DNA of 64,000 nt from Opeltia flavorubescens (lineage: Eukaryota; Ascomycota; Lecanoromycetes; Teloschistales; Teloschistaceae). Where the stretch lies: contig KE546975.1 of the NCBI GenBank assembly GCA_000442125.1, positions 1,426,001-1,490,000 of the forward strand, given 5' to 3'. Within the stretch, counting starts at the first letter, position 1. Each line of letters starts with the position of its first letter. The translations under genes and the position numbers were made by a program. Under the pieces are notes generated by a model. The model saw nothing but the letters and a program-made list of their open reading frames with translations, made no database searches and had not been told where the DNA came from. Of the stretch, positions 27,201-38,263 are shown piece after piece.

Positions 27201-28640
27201 CATTCACTTAAATTTAGGACAATTATGTTGCCCACATGAAGTCTCGGGAGGAATTCTGATTGCTGTTTGGACGTTTCTCTCGGATTGGTGCTGCTCAATT
27301 ATCATGTCTTGTCTAATGTCGCCCACGGCCAAGACAAAATCTAAGTCTCGACTGAAGATGCCTCGCCAAATCATGGCCTGAGATTGGCATTGTAAATTAT
27401 CCTGCCGCAGTGTAATATTCTTGAGCATGCCGAAGACTTCTAATTTGTGGTAGAAAATCTTCCATAAATGATCAGATCCCTCAAATGAAAATTGGGACTT
27501 TGAAGATGAAATGTCGTTTCTTAATTCAAAATTTTCGAAGAACATGATAAAGATTCAGTTTCTATACAGGATTCGATAAATGAATAAGTTAGCAGAAGCT
27601 AGAGTTCATATACATGTAAAGGAAACTCTGGCGCGAACAACTGAACCAGAACTAATGGCCCACTTAAGTCCAGAGGTATTTTCCTATGGAGTGGAAAGCC
27701 ACGCCGATAAACTGAAAACTGTGTCTGGCATACTAAGTTTTCCTACTTAATTATGGACTGGACCGAACATAATAAATATTTCATTGTAAAGCATGCAGTA
27801 ATGAATCCAAATATAGACTTCTCGAACAAAAAAGGACGTTGAAACCAATGGAAAAAAGGTCAGCAAAGCCAAAGATCATCATTGCATGTGTCAAAAGTAC
27901 AGAACGTACGAACCCCTCAGAGAAAAGGGTAAAGAGTTGTAGAACGCCAAGAAAGGAAGAAGTGTGAATTTCTTGAGATGAGAAAATGACTGACTGTAAG
28001 CTAACCAGTGTCTCGCGGTGATAGCTCAGGGTTCTTTAAAATTTGTCACCTTCATCTTGTTATCCTTCTGAGAGGGTGGTATACTTGCCTTAAGTAATAC
28101 CACGCCAGCTTAAGTAGTCCGGGCCGCGGGAAAACGTCTTGTCTCGAGAGTCATGGGTGCCATTATGCTTGGAAATGGTGGTTGTTCGGTCCAAAGACGG
28201 CCGCTGGTGCCATTTCTTGATAATCTTCTGCATGGAGAATATGCCCATTTACTTAGATATAGTCACTGGCTGTGGTAAATGGAATCTTCTTTTGGTTCGA
28301 AAAATCTGTGTCGTTTTTGGAAGTGAAAAACAGGGGTATTTGCAAGACAGTGACGTGAGAGTGCATCATCCTAGCGGATTAATATTTGCACGAACCCGCA
28401 ACCGCATAGACAGACATTCCCAATGCTCTTTGAGTTTACNGCAATGCTGGGCATCAAAGTTGACAATACTAATGTTGGAGAGAATGGAAAGAGAGGGAGG
28501 GAATTTGCGGTAACCATTCACCTTCTTCGTCATTGCTATTCTGGATCGCTTTGGCTTCAGTCTTTCTGCTTTGCGTCTCTCTGTCCTCCATCTCTTGATT
28601 CCAGCCAGTCAACTTGGTTCGTGAGTCTGTTGCAGTCTCT
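21245..28640. other. Gene-free relic tract, right part
   Basis: No intact gene is supported. Protein-like minus-strand stretches occur at 25976-26584 and 26803-27093, again in shifting frames and without a recognisable domain. The plus-strand stretch at 28139-28513 and the minus-strand stretch at 27204-27545 could be short exons, but I see no supporting splice pattern. The 27.6-28.1 kb part is relatively A-rich on the plus strand. Unresolved bases lie near 23870 and 28440. Confidence 0.5.
24094..24156 (+). repeat. 9-bp tandem repeat, seven imperfect units
   Basis: Seven consecutive 9-base units with consensus TTGATCGCT run from 24094. They drift gradually from TTGGTTGCT to TCGGCCAGC, mostly by T/C differences. 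The run interrupts relic DNA and has no matching array elsewhere that I noticed. It is a minisatellite-like array; one frame reads as repeated Leu-Ile-Ala triplets. Confidence 0.75.
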
Positions 28641-29185
28641 CTTCTCCTTCTATGGATTGATTAGAGTTCGATGAAACGTCGTCCATAATCTCGGCTGGAG
28701 TAGCTCTGAAATTAGGAAATCCAGATCAGAGCTCCTCTGTTCTAGAGAGGTATTCTTCGTAAGACTTAGATGCTGCTTTGCCGAAACATGAGCTGAGCCC
28801 GACACATCAAATGATGTTCCCCGGGAATATAGACATAGGTAGACATCTTCGATACTTCGATTACCTGGTAGAGAATCTCCAAGACTCGCATTCTTTGGTA
28901 CAAACGAGTGAATTGATGTTGAGAGAAGAAAGTCAACAAAACCAAGAGAAAAAATGCATGGAGACATAAAGCAAAGTCCAAGTCTCAAAACCACGGTAGA
29001 ATATATTTCATGAAGTTCCAAGTTGCATTGATCCAGCCCATCGGCGATGTGTGACTTAGAGAAGTCGAACGACTTGTAGTCGTTGTCCAATCACAAAGAT
29101 CAATGCCTCGGCACAAAATGTAAGGATGGCGATATTGGTATTCACTAAATAGTCTTCGAGTGGGGTCATTTGGCTTGGTCGAGGT

Positions 29186-29990
29186 AACGATGCATATGAT
29201 GTATCTGACCAAGGAAGAATCAAAGGAGAACATGAACTGAGAACATGAACGTAGACCAGAGAATACCTCATGGGAAACCAACAGTCAAAGATTGAGCACC
29301 GAGCAGATTGACCACTTCTACCACGAAACATCTAGGGAAAAAGCATCGAAATCACTAGGCGAAGGACTGAGAAAAGTCATTTCAAAGCTTCAATCAGCAG
29401 ATCCTTCCAAATCGAAAGCAGTGCCAATATAAATAATTTATCTCGATATTGACCTCCAAATCTCATAATTGTCTAGCATCTTCTTGACATGCTGTGACCA
29501 GTCAGGACCCACTCGATTGGGAATGAGTTCTCCCTATCGCCGGAAACATGATTAAACGGGCAGGATCCCAATTCATTTCTCTTGGCCACTTTCAGCGGGT
29601 TATACGAAGTAGGATCATTCTTTTTCGAACGGGAATTCCAAGAGGGAGAGGATGAACCAAGGCCAGAGAGTAGCTCATATTAAACTTGGGCTCAAACTCT
29701 GAATGCTGAGCAGGTTAAATACTTCTACTGGGGAGTGTGTAGAGAGTAAGCATCGAAATCGATGGGTCGAGGGCCGAGAAATGACGATCTATTTGAAAGG
29801 TAGACGGGTAGCTTTCTAGAGTCATCTGCCTCGGCAAACTTTAGCGGCTCGGACGATATGTAATGAATATCATGTTGATGGGAAATTCGAGAGAGAACAC
29901 GGATGGAGACCAAAGAATAAAGCATACGGACCAAATGGAAGATAGATAAGCCCGAGAGCAGAGATATAAATCGACAGGTCGATGCAAAGA
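29186..29990 (+). repeat. Degenerate direct duplication, 407-bp offset, with a weaker third copy
   Basis: Several short matches share one offset of 407 bases: CCAGAGA at 29256 and 29663, GAGCAG at 29301 and 29708, ACTTCTA at 29314 and 29721, and AAGCATCGAAATC at 29341 and 29748. A third, weaker copy begins near 29894 (GAGAACA/CG.. GGAGACCAAAGAATA), about 653 bases after its counterpart at 29241. On the minus strand each copy reads M-x-Y-S-L followed by a hydrophobic stretch. This indicates an old tandem duplication inside relic DNA directly next to the gene-rich half. The repeated unit has no recognised identity. Confidence 0.55.
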
Positions 29991-30499
29991 AAAAAATCCT
30001 ACAGGCTCTGAGCGAAAACGAAGAAGGCAATTCATTTTCTACAATGTGGAGGTTCTGAAAAACAATGAGAGATATCAAGAAAACCTGCGAGTCCAAATAA
30101 ATACATACCAGGGACGCAAAAACCAAAAAATGAAGCAGGAAACATCTCAGTTGAAGTAATTCATTTCAGCCCTGGTGAAGAACCAATACGTGAAATGAAC
30201 CATGAACGCAAAAAAAGAGACTCGTTAATGCATACTCCGATCCTCAAGGAACATAGCAGATCATTATACAGTGAATGAAAGACACCATAATATTCCTCCA
30301 TTAGCCCAAAATATGTTTCAGACCAATCCTTATACTTGCGTGTTCGAGGCCCTCATATTTGAGACGCAGGTATAATTCTTCATCCACTCATTTCTCCAAC
30401 CCACCGTAATCTTCCCCCAACATATGCATCTACCTTATTCATCCCCACACAACTCCTACCCTCCCCACCAGCAAAACCCCCCTCAACCCTTCGCCCTCC

Positions 30500-31259
30500 T
30501 CTCCATCTCCTCCTCCTCCCCNNNNNNNNNNNNNNNNNNNNNNNNNNNNNNNNNNNNNNNNNNNNNCCCTTCCCCCCCGTCCCCGGCAGCGCCACACACT
30601 CAATCTCCACCTCCACCCCCTTCGGCAACTGCTTCACCGCCACACAACTCCTCGCCGGCTTCACCACCCCAAAATGCCTCTCATACTCCCCATTCATCTC
30701 CGCAAAATTCCCCATATCCGTCAAAAACACAGTCGTCTTTACAACGTGCGAGATATCGGAGCCAGAAGCCGAAAGGATGGCTTTTAGGTTGGAGATGCAG
30801 AGGGAGGTCTTGTAGGCGATGGAGCCGGGGGGGAGGGAGCCGTCGGGGAGGGCGGGGATTTGGCCGGATATGTATATTGCGTGGGGGGTGAGGAGGGCTT
30901 GGGACTGTGGGTTGTGAGTTTAGGATTTTGTTGTGGGTGGAGGTGGGTAGGGGGGAGGGGGGAGAGATACGTATGGTCCTGCGGCTGTGGGAGGAGTGGG
31001 GAGTGTAAGTAATATTTTTATTCATCTATGGATTCTGAGGAAGAAGGTGGGAGGACTCACGCGGACATGCGTCCTTGGTGAAGATTGCTTTCATATCGGC
31101 CATTTGGCTTCGTGGGATTGACGATTTCGAAAACTGTCGGGCTTTTGCGTTGAAGATGGAGGTCGTGCGGATGCGGTGGGTTATGGGGATTGTGGGGTAG
31201 CTGGGTACAAATCTTGATATTGATCTGTATGGAAGCAAACGTGGATAGGGACGGAACAT
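30500..31259 (-). CDS. RidA/YjgF/Mmf1-like enamine deaminase, mitochondrial form
   Basis: RidA-family proteins hydrolyse reactive enamine/imine intermediates from amino-acid metabolism. The mitochondrial form (yeast Mmf1) also supports mitochondrial DNA maintenance. The start is ATG at 31259. Residues about 1-50 are basic and Ser-rich, as in a mitochondrial targeting sequence. Exons are 31259-31061, a 14-base micro-exon 30984-30971, then 30904 onward, with introns 31060-30985 and 30970-30905. Family signatures are DACPPAGPYSQALL across both junctions, AIYISGQIP, and the C-terminal ARSCVAVKQLP..VEVEIECVAL with the conserved Arg-Cys. The 3' end enters a 45-base N gap (30522-30566), so the stop is unseen; homologues end within a few residues of VEIECVAL. 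The 3' exon is very C-rich on the plus strand, which may explain the gap. Confidence 0.85.
30522..30566. other. Assembly gap (45 N)
   Basis: Forty-five unresolved bases interrupt a C-rich/G-rich run (flanks CCTCCTCCTCCCC and CCCTTCCCCCCC) at the 3' end of the RidA-like gene. Low-complexity sequence probably blocked sequencing or assembly. The true length is unknown. Confidence 0.95.
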
Positions 31260-31502
31260 TGAAGGTTGCAATGCAATGGGTCAGAACGAGAGAGCGGAGA
31301 GATTGGGAGCTCCGAATGGAATCTTTTGAGAGGGGTATGACGTCATTCGTCCGCTCCGTTGCCAAAGACATGTCAATTTACTCAAGTGCCTAGATGATAA
31401 TATACGACTACCTGATCAAGTAGGCTATCTGATAACGTATGTACTGGCTCCTCTAGAGGCCCCCATTATCATTATGGCATTCATGATAACAGATGACCCT
31501 GT

Positions 31503-33025
31503 TCACCCGGCTGACCCCTTCCCAAGACCCGTTCTTTGAAGCATATCCGTGATCTGCTCGGGGGAATAACCTATAAACACCGGACCTGTAAATACCATCT
31601 TTGGCCGACTCTCACTAGACCCCGGAGACTTAGCTGGTGAGTTCGTCCTGAACGGCTCACGTGGATGACTCGATGGTGTTGGCACCTCTGGTGGCGGTGG
31701 TGAAGCACGATCCCGGTCCAGATCACCTCGATCAGAAGCTGCACTGAGTGGAATTTGAGCTGCATGAGGTACTGAGATACCCCATGGTCGACTTGGTGAT
31801 TCCCCAACACGAATCTCCTTTAACGGGCGATCGAAATGGTTGTCCCTTAAGCTCGTTATGTCATCATCCTTCGCAATGCCATTTGCCTGAGCCTTAAGAT
31901 CGTCCTGCACTTCTTCGGCCCATGCCTCAACCTTGCCCTGAGACGTATGCGCCTGCGATTTGGTCTCCCCATCTCCTTTCGTATGCAGCATAGGTTGGTG
32001 TTTCTGACCAAGACCCTGTATCATGTTCACCAGATTGCCATATTTATGATCCAACTGTCTGATCTGGTCTTCGTTCCTCTGGTACCGCCTCACGCAGAGT
32101 TCATGGCTTCTGGGTAATTCATGACTGTGGTTTTTGAAGTATGCTGCGACTTCTTCAGGGGAGTGTTGGTCCAGAAAGCGGATTGGGCATTTTGGAACTG
32201 ACGCTGTCTGAGATTGATGGTTGGAAAAGACTTCCGTGCGCGCAGTCTCTGCTGCAATTGGGTCTTCGATCATATCCTCCTCTGCATGGACATAATCTTC
32301 AATGATTCCGTCGTGTTTGCTTGGTGAAGCTTCCCTGAGGTCCGACACAACATTGTGAGTTTCCTGTTTCGACACAAACGGACATCGCGAGATATCTGCC
32401 TCCTTCTTCTCTGGGTTCGCGAACTGTGGGTCTTGTGCTGAGTGCTTCTGGCGGACTGCTGGAAAGGCGTCCAAAGGCGAATAGTGCCCGATCCCATCAT
32501 ATCGGAGTGTGTTCCAAGCCTTGAAACCATCGATCATATGCCACCTGATGTTCTCCGCTACGTTTCCCAAATGTAATTGTTTTTCTCCACACTCGATGTG
32601 CAAGCCCGACTCTTGCGTAGTACTTGTATTCTCCTTCCGATAGATCGAAGGTATGGAATTGGCTGGACGGGCTGGTGATGCTGTTGATTGCTTTACCCGG
32701 ACCTGTGGGAAGACCCATGTCAGCAACCGTAGCCGGCTAGGACGTGCAAAGAGAAAGGCTCGCAAGGTGTAGATGGGTCAGAAATATCGGTTATGGTTTC
32801 GGTCACCGCTGCTGAAGCAGCTCCAGATCTAGAGCTATGTATTCTCCTCATACCAAGAGAGAAAGTGAAGTGGGATTCTTCGCTGCCACATACCTGCTCC
32901 TGCATGCGATCAAGCAGAGACTCCAAGTGCGCATTTCTCTTGTCCAGCTCTTGTACTTGCTCTAAAAGAGCTCCGAAGCCTGTCGCCAGCTGTTCGACGA
33001 TGCTTGAATCAATCGACGCATCCAT
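31503..33025 (-). CDS. Conserved ascomycete coiled-coil protein of unknown function
   Basis: Two exons, 33025-32894 and 32702-31503, join in phase 0 through a 191-base intron (GTATGT..ACAG) to give 443 residues. Residues 1-44 form a short amphipathic helix or coiled coil (EQVQELDKRNAHLESLLDRM). Later come two CP-type segments (SRCPFVSKQE and KCPIRFLDQHSPEEV) and a well-ordered helical block with YQRNEDQIRQLDHKYGNLV. A Pro/Ser-rich linker follows, and then a C-terminal motif MVFTGPVFIGYSPEQI. I recall such CPIRFLDQHSPEEV proteins as widespread hypothetical proteins in Pezizomycotina; no function is known to me. No signal peptide or membrane segment is visible. The intron is longer than its neighbours', so an extra small exon is possible. 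Confidence 0.75.
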
Positions 33026-33686
33026 GTTTCACATGAAGTCGTTTGATCTGGGGTTTCGTGGTTGTTGATTGAAGATTAGAGGCGAGAGGGATTTTGTGAT
33101 TTAGCCGATGAAGACCCGAGGCTAGGCTTTATCAGGATTTTTGAGAATAAAGTCCAAGAGGTGTGCATCGACTTTTTTGTCAATGTGCTGTCAACATCAT
33201 GTCAACAGCAAGTTGATTGCATGTTTACTTCCACCCCCATCTTCATACACAGAAATCGACACCACGACTTAGATTCAAGTAAAAGATGCCTCAAATACTT
33301 CTTCGAAGGTGATCGCATCTCTAAGGAAGATTTATTGTGATCATTTATGCAACCCTCTTTGACATCGCTTCTGTTGGTAGCAAGTCCTCGACTAACTTTA
33401 TCAAGTTCAGGTTTACTTTTCTTTTCCTGGACTAGATCACACAAATGTTTGAAATGGGAATGATCAATGATAATTTTCAAGTATTATAATTCTACGCTTA
33501 TCTATATTCTAACAGATTGCCGCCTTTTCCAAAACATTTTCTAAGTCGTGTACTTTTCGTTATATGGCCCAACCCAGTCCAGAGACCCTGTGCCCAAGAA
33601 AAGAAAGAATGTTCCAAAATCCCAAACCTAGCCGCCCCCATTATCCCCCCTTCCCACCTTCAGACTCCAAAACAAAGCCAACCTTT

Positions 33687-36600
33687 TTACTTCGCCGTCG
33701 CCGTCGCCTTCACAGTCCCCGATGTCCTGACCGGATAACTCGTTGCCGAAAGGCTCGACGTAAAGCTCGTCGCGACGTAATAGTTATACATGCCCCTCCC
33801 GCCGCAGCTGACATCAGTCGCGCCACCGCAAGATAGATTGCAAGCCTTATTGCCGATCAAACTGGTCTGGCTCGTCACTAGGGATGTTGCCGCCCAGCAC
33901 TCACGCCCGTATTCCAAGCCGAAGACGGCGTAGGTGGTTCCAGGCTTGTTGGCTGCCGAGACAGCTGAGATGCAAAGGTCGGGAGACATCTGGTCTGAGG
34001 AGAGGAGTTGGACCATGGGTTTCTTGGTTGGTGCGGGGGGTTCGGCGTAGCAACCGAGGGAGTAGAAGCCTTTGGTTGGGGTTGCGGTTGAGGAAGGGGT
34101 GGGGGTTATGAAGGATGTTGAGGAGCTTGTGCTGGTCGTGAAAGTCGAGGGTTTGGAGGTTGTGGACGAGGAGGTGGAAGAAGTTGTGGTAGAGGAGGGC
34201 TTGGAGGTAGAGCTCGTCGTGGAGGATGTTGTAGCAGCGGTCGGGGATGTCGTTGTAGATGTGACCCTTGTGGAAGGTGACGAGGAGCTCGTACTGGACG
34301 CTGAAGACGAAAAAAATTGATACACGTTCATACGATTGCTGCCGCCACATATCTCCGTTGGTTTGCCCATACAAGTCGACGTACAACCATCTGCATTGGC
34401 AATGGCATCATCTGCGATCGAGTTGCCACAATAGCACTCACGACTGCGGAGATCGTTAGCAAGGAGATTACACTCAATGATTCATCGGTGGGATACATAC
34501 TGATACTCGAGACCAGCGTACTTCGCTCCTTTGCTCTTGCAGTAGTCGAGACAGAGATTGATGGTCATTTTGTCATCTGTGAACCTAAAAAGAACAGGAT
34601 TGATCGACTTCTGCATCCCATCTTTGTAGCAGCCCAGAGCCTTCCAGCCGGAAACTGCTGTTGAGGTAGCAGATGCACTGGAAGTTGTGGTCGTCGAAGA
34701 TGATGGTTTCGAGGTAGTCGTAGAAGATGACGTACTACTGCTTGATGATGTAGAGCTTGTTGTGGTTGAGGACGTTGTAGTCGATGGTTTCGAGGTCGTC
34801 GAAGACGAGGAGGAGGTTGTGGTAGTTGAGGTTGTACTGGTAGTTGAACTTGCAGATGTTGTAGTTGAAGACTTGGATGTTGTCGTAGACGTTGAGCTCG
34901 CGGCGGACGAGGTCGTAATACTGGAGCTGCTAGATTTTGTGGTGGTTGTAGACGAACTAGTTGATGAGGACGCAGTCGTCGAGGTCGACGTTGACGTCCG
35001 TGACGTCGTGGAGGATGAAGAAGCGTCACAAGGCTTCGCATTGCAATCCGGTGTATACAATGACGAGTCGTAATAGATACTGATGTAAGTCCCGTCACCA
35101 CCACATGCTTGGGTAACATCTGCTTGGCAACCAAAAGTACACTTTTTAGCACTTTCCGGAGTAAACTTCGTGACATTCGGAGCAAGGTTCCCACACCAAC
35201 ATTGGATATGGTACTCGGTACCAGCGAAACGATATCCGAGGCTTTGACATTGTTTCTGGCAAGCCCCATTCTCGTTCAGGTTGCCCAGGTTGTATGCTTT
35301 CTGTAGCTGGCGAGGGTTCAGATCAGAGTAACAGCCGAGATAAGAGTACTTGGCTGTTCCGTTAGGGTAAGTAGGCCCAAGTTGACGGCTCACAATTGTG
35401 GCTTTGATCTCGACATCATGAACACCAAAGGTCAGATCATCCGTGTTCAATATCCAGACATCGGAAACGTCATGAGGTGGATTGTTTGGAGCTTGTGGAG
35501 CAGCTGCTATATCAATTGGCCCATAAGCACATTCGCTTGGAGGGATAGACTGTCCTTCGTGTAGATCCGAAGTGGGATTCTCTGCTCGTAGCTCGGACTG
35601 AACAGGCGGTTTACTTTTAGTAATCAGGAGAGCCGAGCCACCGATGTTGCAAATACGAAGTCGACGAGTCACTGTAGTGCCGGCCGAGACAGTGCCAAAG
35701 TCCATGATACCAGATGTATCCCAGCCTCCTTCACTGGTCTCGACTGCCAGTTGGGCAATAGGCGCCGTGGTAGCACTCGCTGTAAGGAGGATGTATTTGG
35801 TTCCTCCATTGGTCCAGATGTTGAAAAGACTCTGGTAATTTCCCACTTTGTTGGCATTGAAGTTGATCGGCACAGTGATACTCTGGCCCGTGGCTACGGT
35901 GGAGCCAACTGCGGGCAGATCACTCGAAGTGAAGCCATTCCCAATGACAGTCCCAGCCTTTGCTGTTGTCGTGTTGGTGTATGAAGGACCTCCGTTATCG
36001 TCATCAACATCGGTACCAGCATAGGCATAGCCTGTGATCTTGAGGGGTGATGAACCAATATTGGTGATAATGAAGGATGAATCCAAGCCAGTCGCTGCTC
36101 CTGGACTGCCAACCACGAGACCGCCAAAATCGACTTCTGTTGGTGCCAAAGAGAGGAATGGAAGGCTGCTGACTTCGTTGCCTTGGAGTGCTATTGGTAA
36201 TGAGTTTGAGTACTGTCCTACACCATTGACTGTAGAGATGAGAAGAGAACTAGTCTTGACACCTGGGCTTACAGAGGTAAACGATCCTCCGGTGGCATCA
36301 TGGATGCTTTCCTGTGTCAAATTCCAGGTGACCGGAAAGGAGAACGTGTCACCTGTAGCAAGGCTCCCTTGTGGTAGAGAGGAGTTGCTGGCTTGAAAAG
36401 TCTTATCCAGGGTGGATAGTCCCGTGATCTTAGTGATAGGAATTAACGCTGTGCAACTGACCTGAAGAGTCTTTGCCGTTCCAAGTGTTACGTCGCCGAA
36501 GCTGACCGGTCCTGTACAGTTCAGAGGAAGTGAAACAGGAGACCCCATGCAAATCAGTCGGGCATTGTTGTCGGTAACGTAAAGCCTCCCATCACCAAAG

Positions 36601-38263
36601 GCTGGACGCTGGAATTTGTTCGAGCTGCCCGTTGGCGGAATATTGATCCTGACCAGGTTACCGGAAGAGTCAGGTACAGCTTTATAGGCCTTCAGCCCTC
36701 CCTCGACATCGGTCACCCAAACGATACCCGTGCCTGGCTGGCCCTTGTAAGTAGTGACTGTTGGTACGCCTACTCCAACACGACCTGCGGAAGAATCTGC
36801 ACTTTGCCCGACTTTACTGAAAAGTGGCGAACCATTTTGATCAACACCAAGTTTGTAGGCAAGCGTCGGAGAACCCACAGGGGTGAAATAGATGAAACCA
36901 CCTTCGAGAGGGTATGATCCGACTCCACCGAATACAGCATTTGGTGAGATGATAGTCTGGAGAATGTTGTCGGTGGCACCAGGTCCGAGTTTGAAACCGC
37001 CGAGATTGTCCGCATTCATTATGTATGCTTTCCCGTTCTTTCCGATGGTCACGGCCATACGAGCGACCCCATTGGTTCCCTTGAAAACACTTGGATCAAG
37101 CAAAGCGATCCCACCAGAACCCAAATCTCGGTCTCCAGCATCCATACCAATATACTCGTAGGGTTCGAAATAATCTTGAAGAGCAAGTTTGCCGTTGTTG
37201 ACAGCCAAATTCGCTACGGTCTCATCAAGGGTAGAGAGTGGGGATCGACCCGATGCAGGAGTATCCTTGTTTTCGTGGCCTTGACCATTTCCTGTGACAA
37301 CGAAAAGACGACCCCCATCAGTAGCTGGTGCCATTCCACTCATCCAGATACCAGCTTTTCCTCCGTCCTGCTTCATTATGTCAAGCTCAACTGGACCAGC
37401 TCCTGGCGCCGCCTCCATGGCAAACATGCTGACAACTCCGACGCCTGGTGAGGTACTGACGCCAGTTACCATACCTGTGTAATTGAACAAATCGCAGTGA
37501 CCTCCAAAAGTTCCAAAGACAGTGCCACCAATCATGGTTAATGAAGGTCGTTGCAGGACAGTCCCACCAAGAAAATACCGTTCCGGATCATTGTCAGCGT
37601 TATTGCCATCAATTAGCACTGGAAAGCCAGGTCGATCGGTCAAATCGAGAATATTGACGGCATAGAAACTGCGGATGTCAATACAAAGGTCGATGGACTG
37701 CCATCTTATCCTTACTTGTAGATGCCCTTGGCAACCCCTCCACTTGCAGCTTTGTTCTGGTAACCCTTTGCAAAGAAGTAGACTGTATTTGTGCTAGGGT
37801 CGATGATGGGAGTTCCGGCGATACCTAACAGGCGTTAGACTATGCATCCACTTGCGCGATCAATCGTGATGCAATGGAATCGAGGCTCACCAATGGTATC
37901 AGGCATATCTGTGCATCCGATATCACTCTGGAGGAACGGTGGTTGTACTTGACGGGCACTGATCGGATTTCCGGTCACAGCATCAAAGGTCCTGATCCAA
38001 TTCTGATTGGATGCGGTGAAGACCAATTGCTTTTGTCCGGGTGGTGTGTAGACGAGTGGTTTGGCGTACCACTTTTCTTTTGCGTTGAAGGTCTTGGTCC
38101 ATAGGATCCCAAAACTTGAAGAGCCGACAATAGTGGGTTGCATATTATGATTAGGCAGATATCCAGATTGAGGAAGATCAGCGTCTGATACTTCGTCGGT
38201 TGGTGCTAATGAATGGACAAGCCATGGGACACAGCCCAGGCATAGTAGGAGTAGAATCAACAT
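33687..38263 (-). CDS. Secreted PQQ-type propeller protein with three WSC domains
   Basis: Four exons (38263-37891, 37824-37716, 37668-34501, 34443-33687) encode 1468 residues. Residues 1-18 form a signal peptide (MLILLLLCLGCVPWLVHS). Residues about 30-540 are a quinoprotein-like beta-propeller, with repeated LFVVTGNG, IYFTPVGSP and LYVTDNNARL strands. About 545-900 resembles Ig-like choice-of-anchor/ASH modules (VDFGGLVVGS, MDFGTVSAGTTV). Three WSC domains follow at about 932-1025, 1168-1262 and 1340-1440 (LGCYSD, LGCYKD, LGCYAE), separated by Ser/Thr-rich linkers likely to be O-mannosylated. WSC domains bind wall glycans. The protein probably sits in or on the cell wall; whether the propeller is an oxidoreductase is unknown. 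No transmembrane segment or GPI signal follows the last domain, unlike Wsc stress sensors. The third WSC has fewer cysteines than the first two. Confidence 0.88.

Noticed and set aside
30424-30891. A Pro/Ser-rich 155-codon plus-strand stretch.
   Set aside because: It is antisense to the RidA exon and spans the gap; the composition follows from the CT-rich run.
32497-32718. A second frame (73 codons) inside the conserved coiled-coil gene.
   Set aside because: The chosen frame continues as a long open exon with recognisable motifs; this one overlaps it and ends early.
34072-35073. Long plus-strand open stretches rich in Val, Glu and Asp (34072-34320, 34687-35073).
   Set aside because: They are antisense to the Ser/Thr-rich linkers of the WSC protein. 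TCG/ACG/ACT codon runs read backwards as Val/Glu/Asp, so these are shadows.
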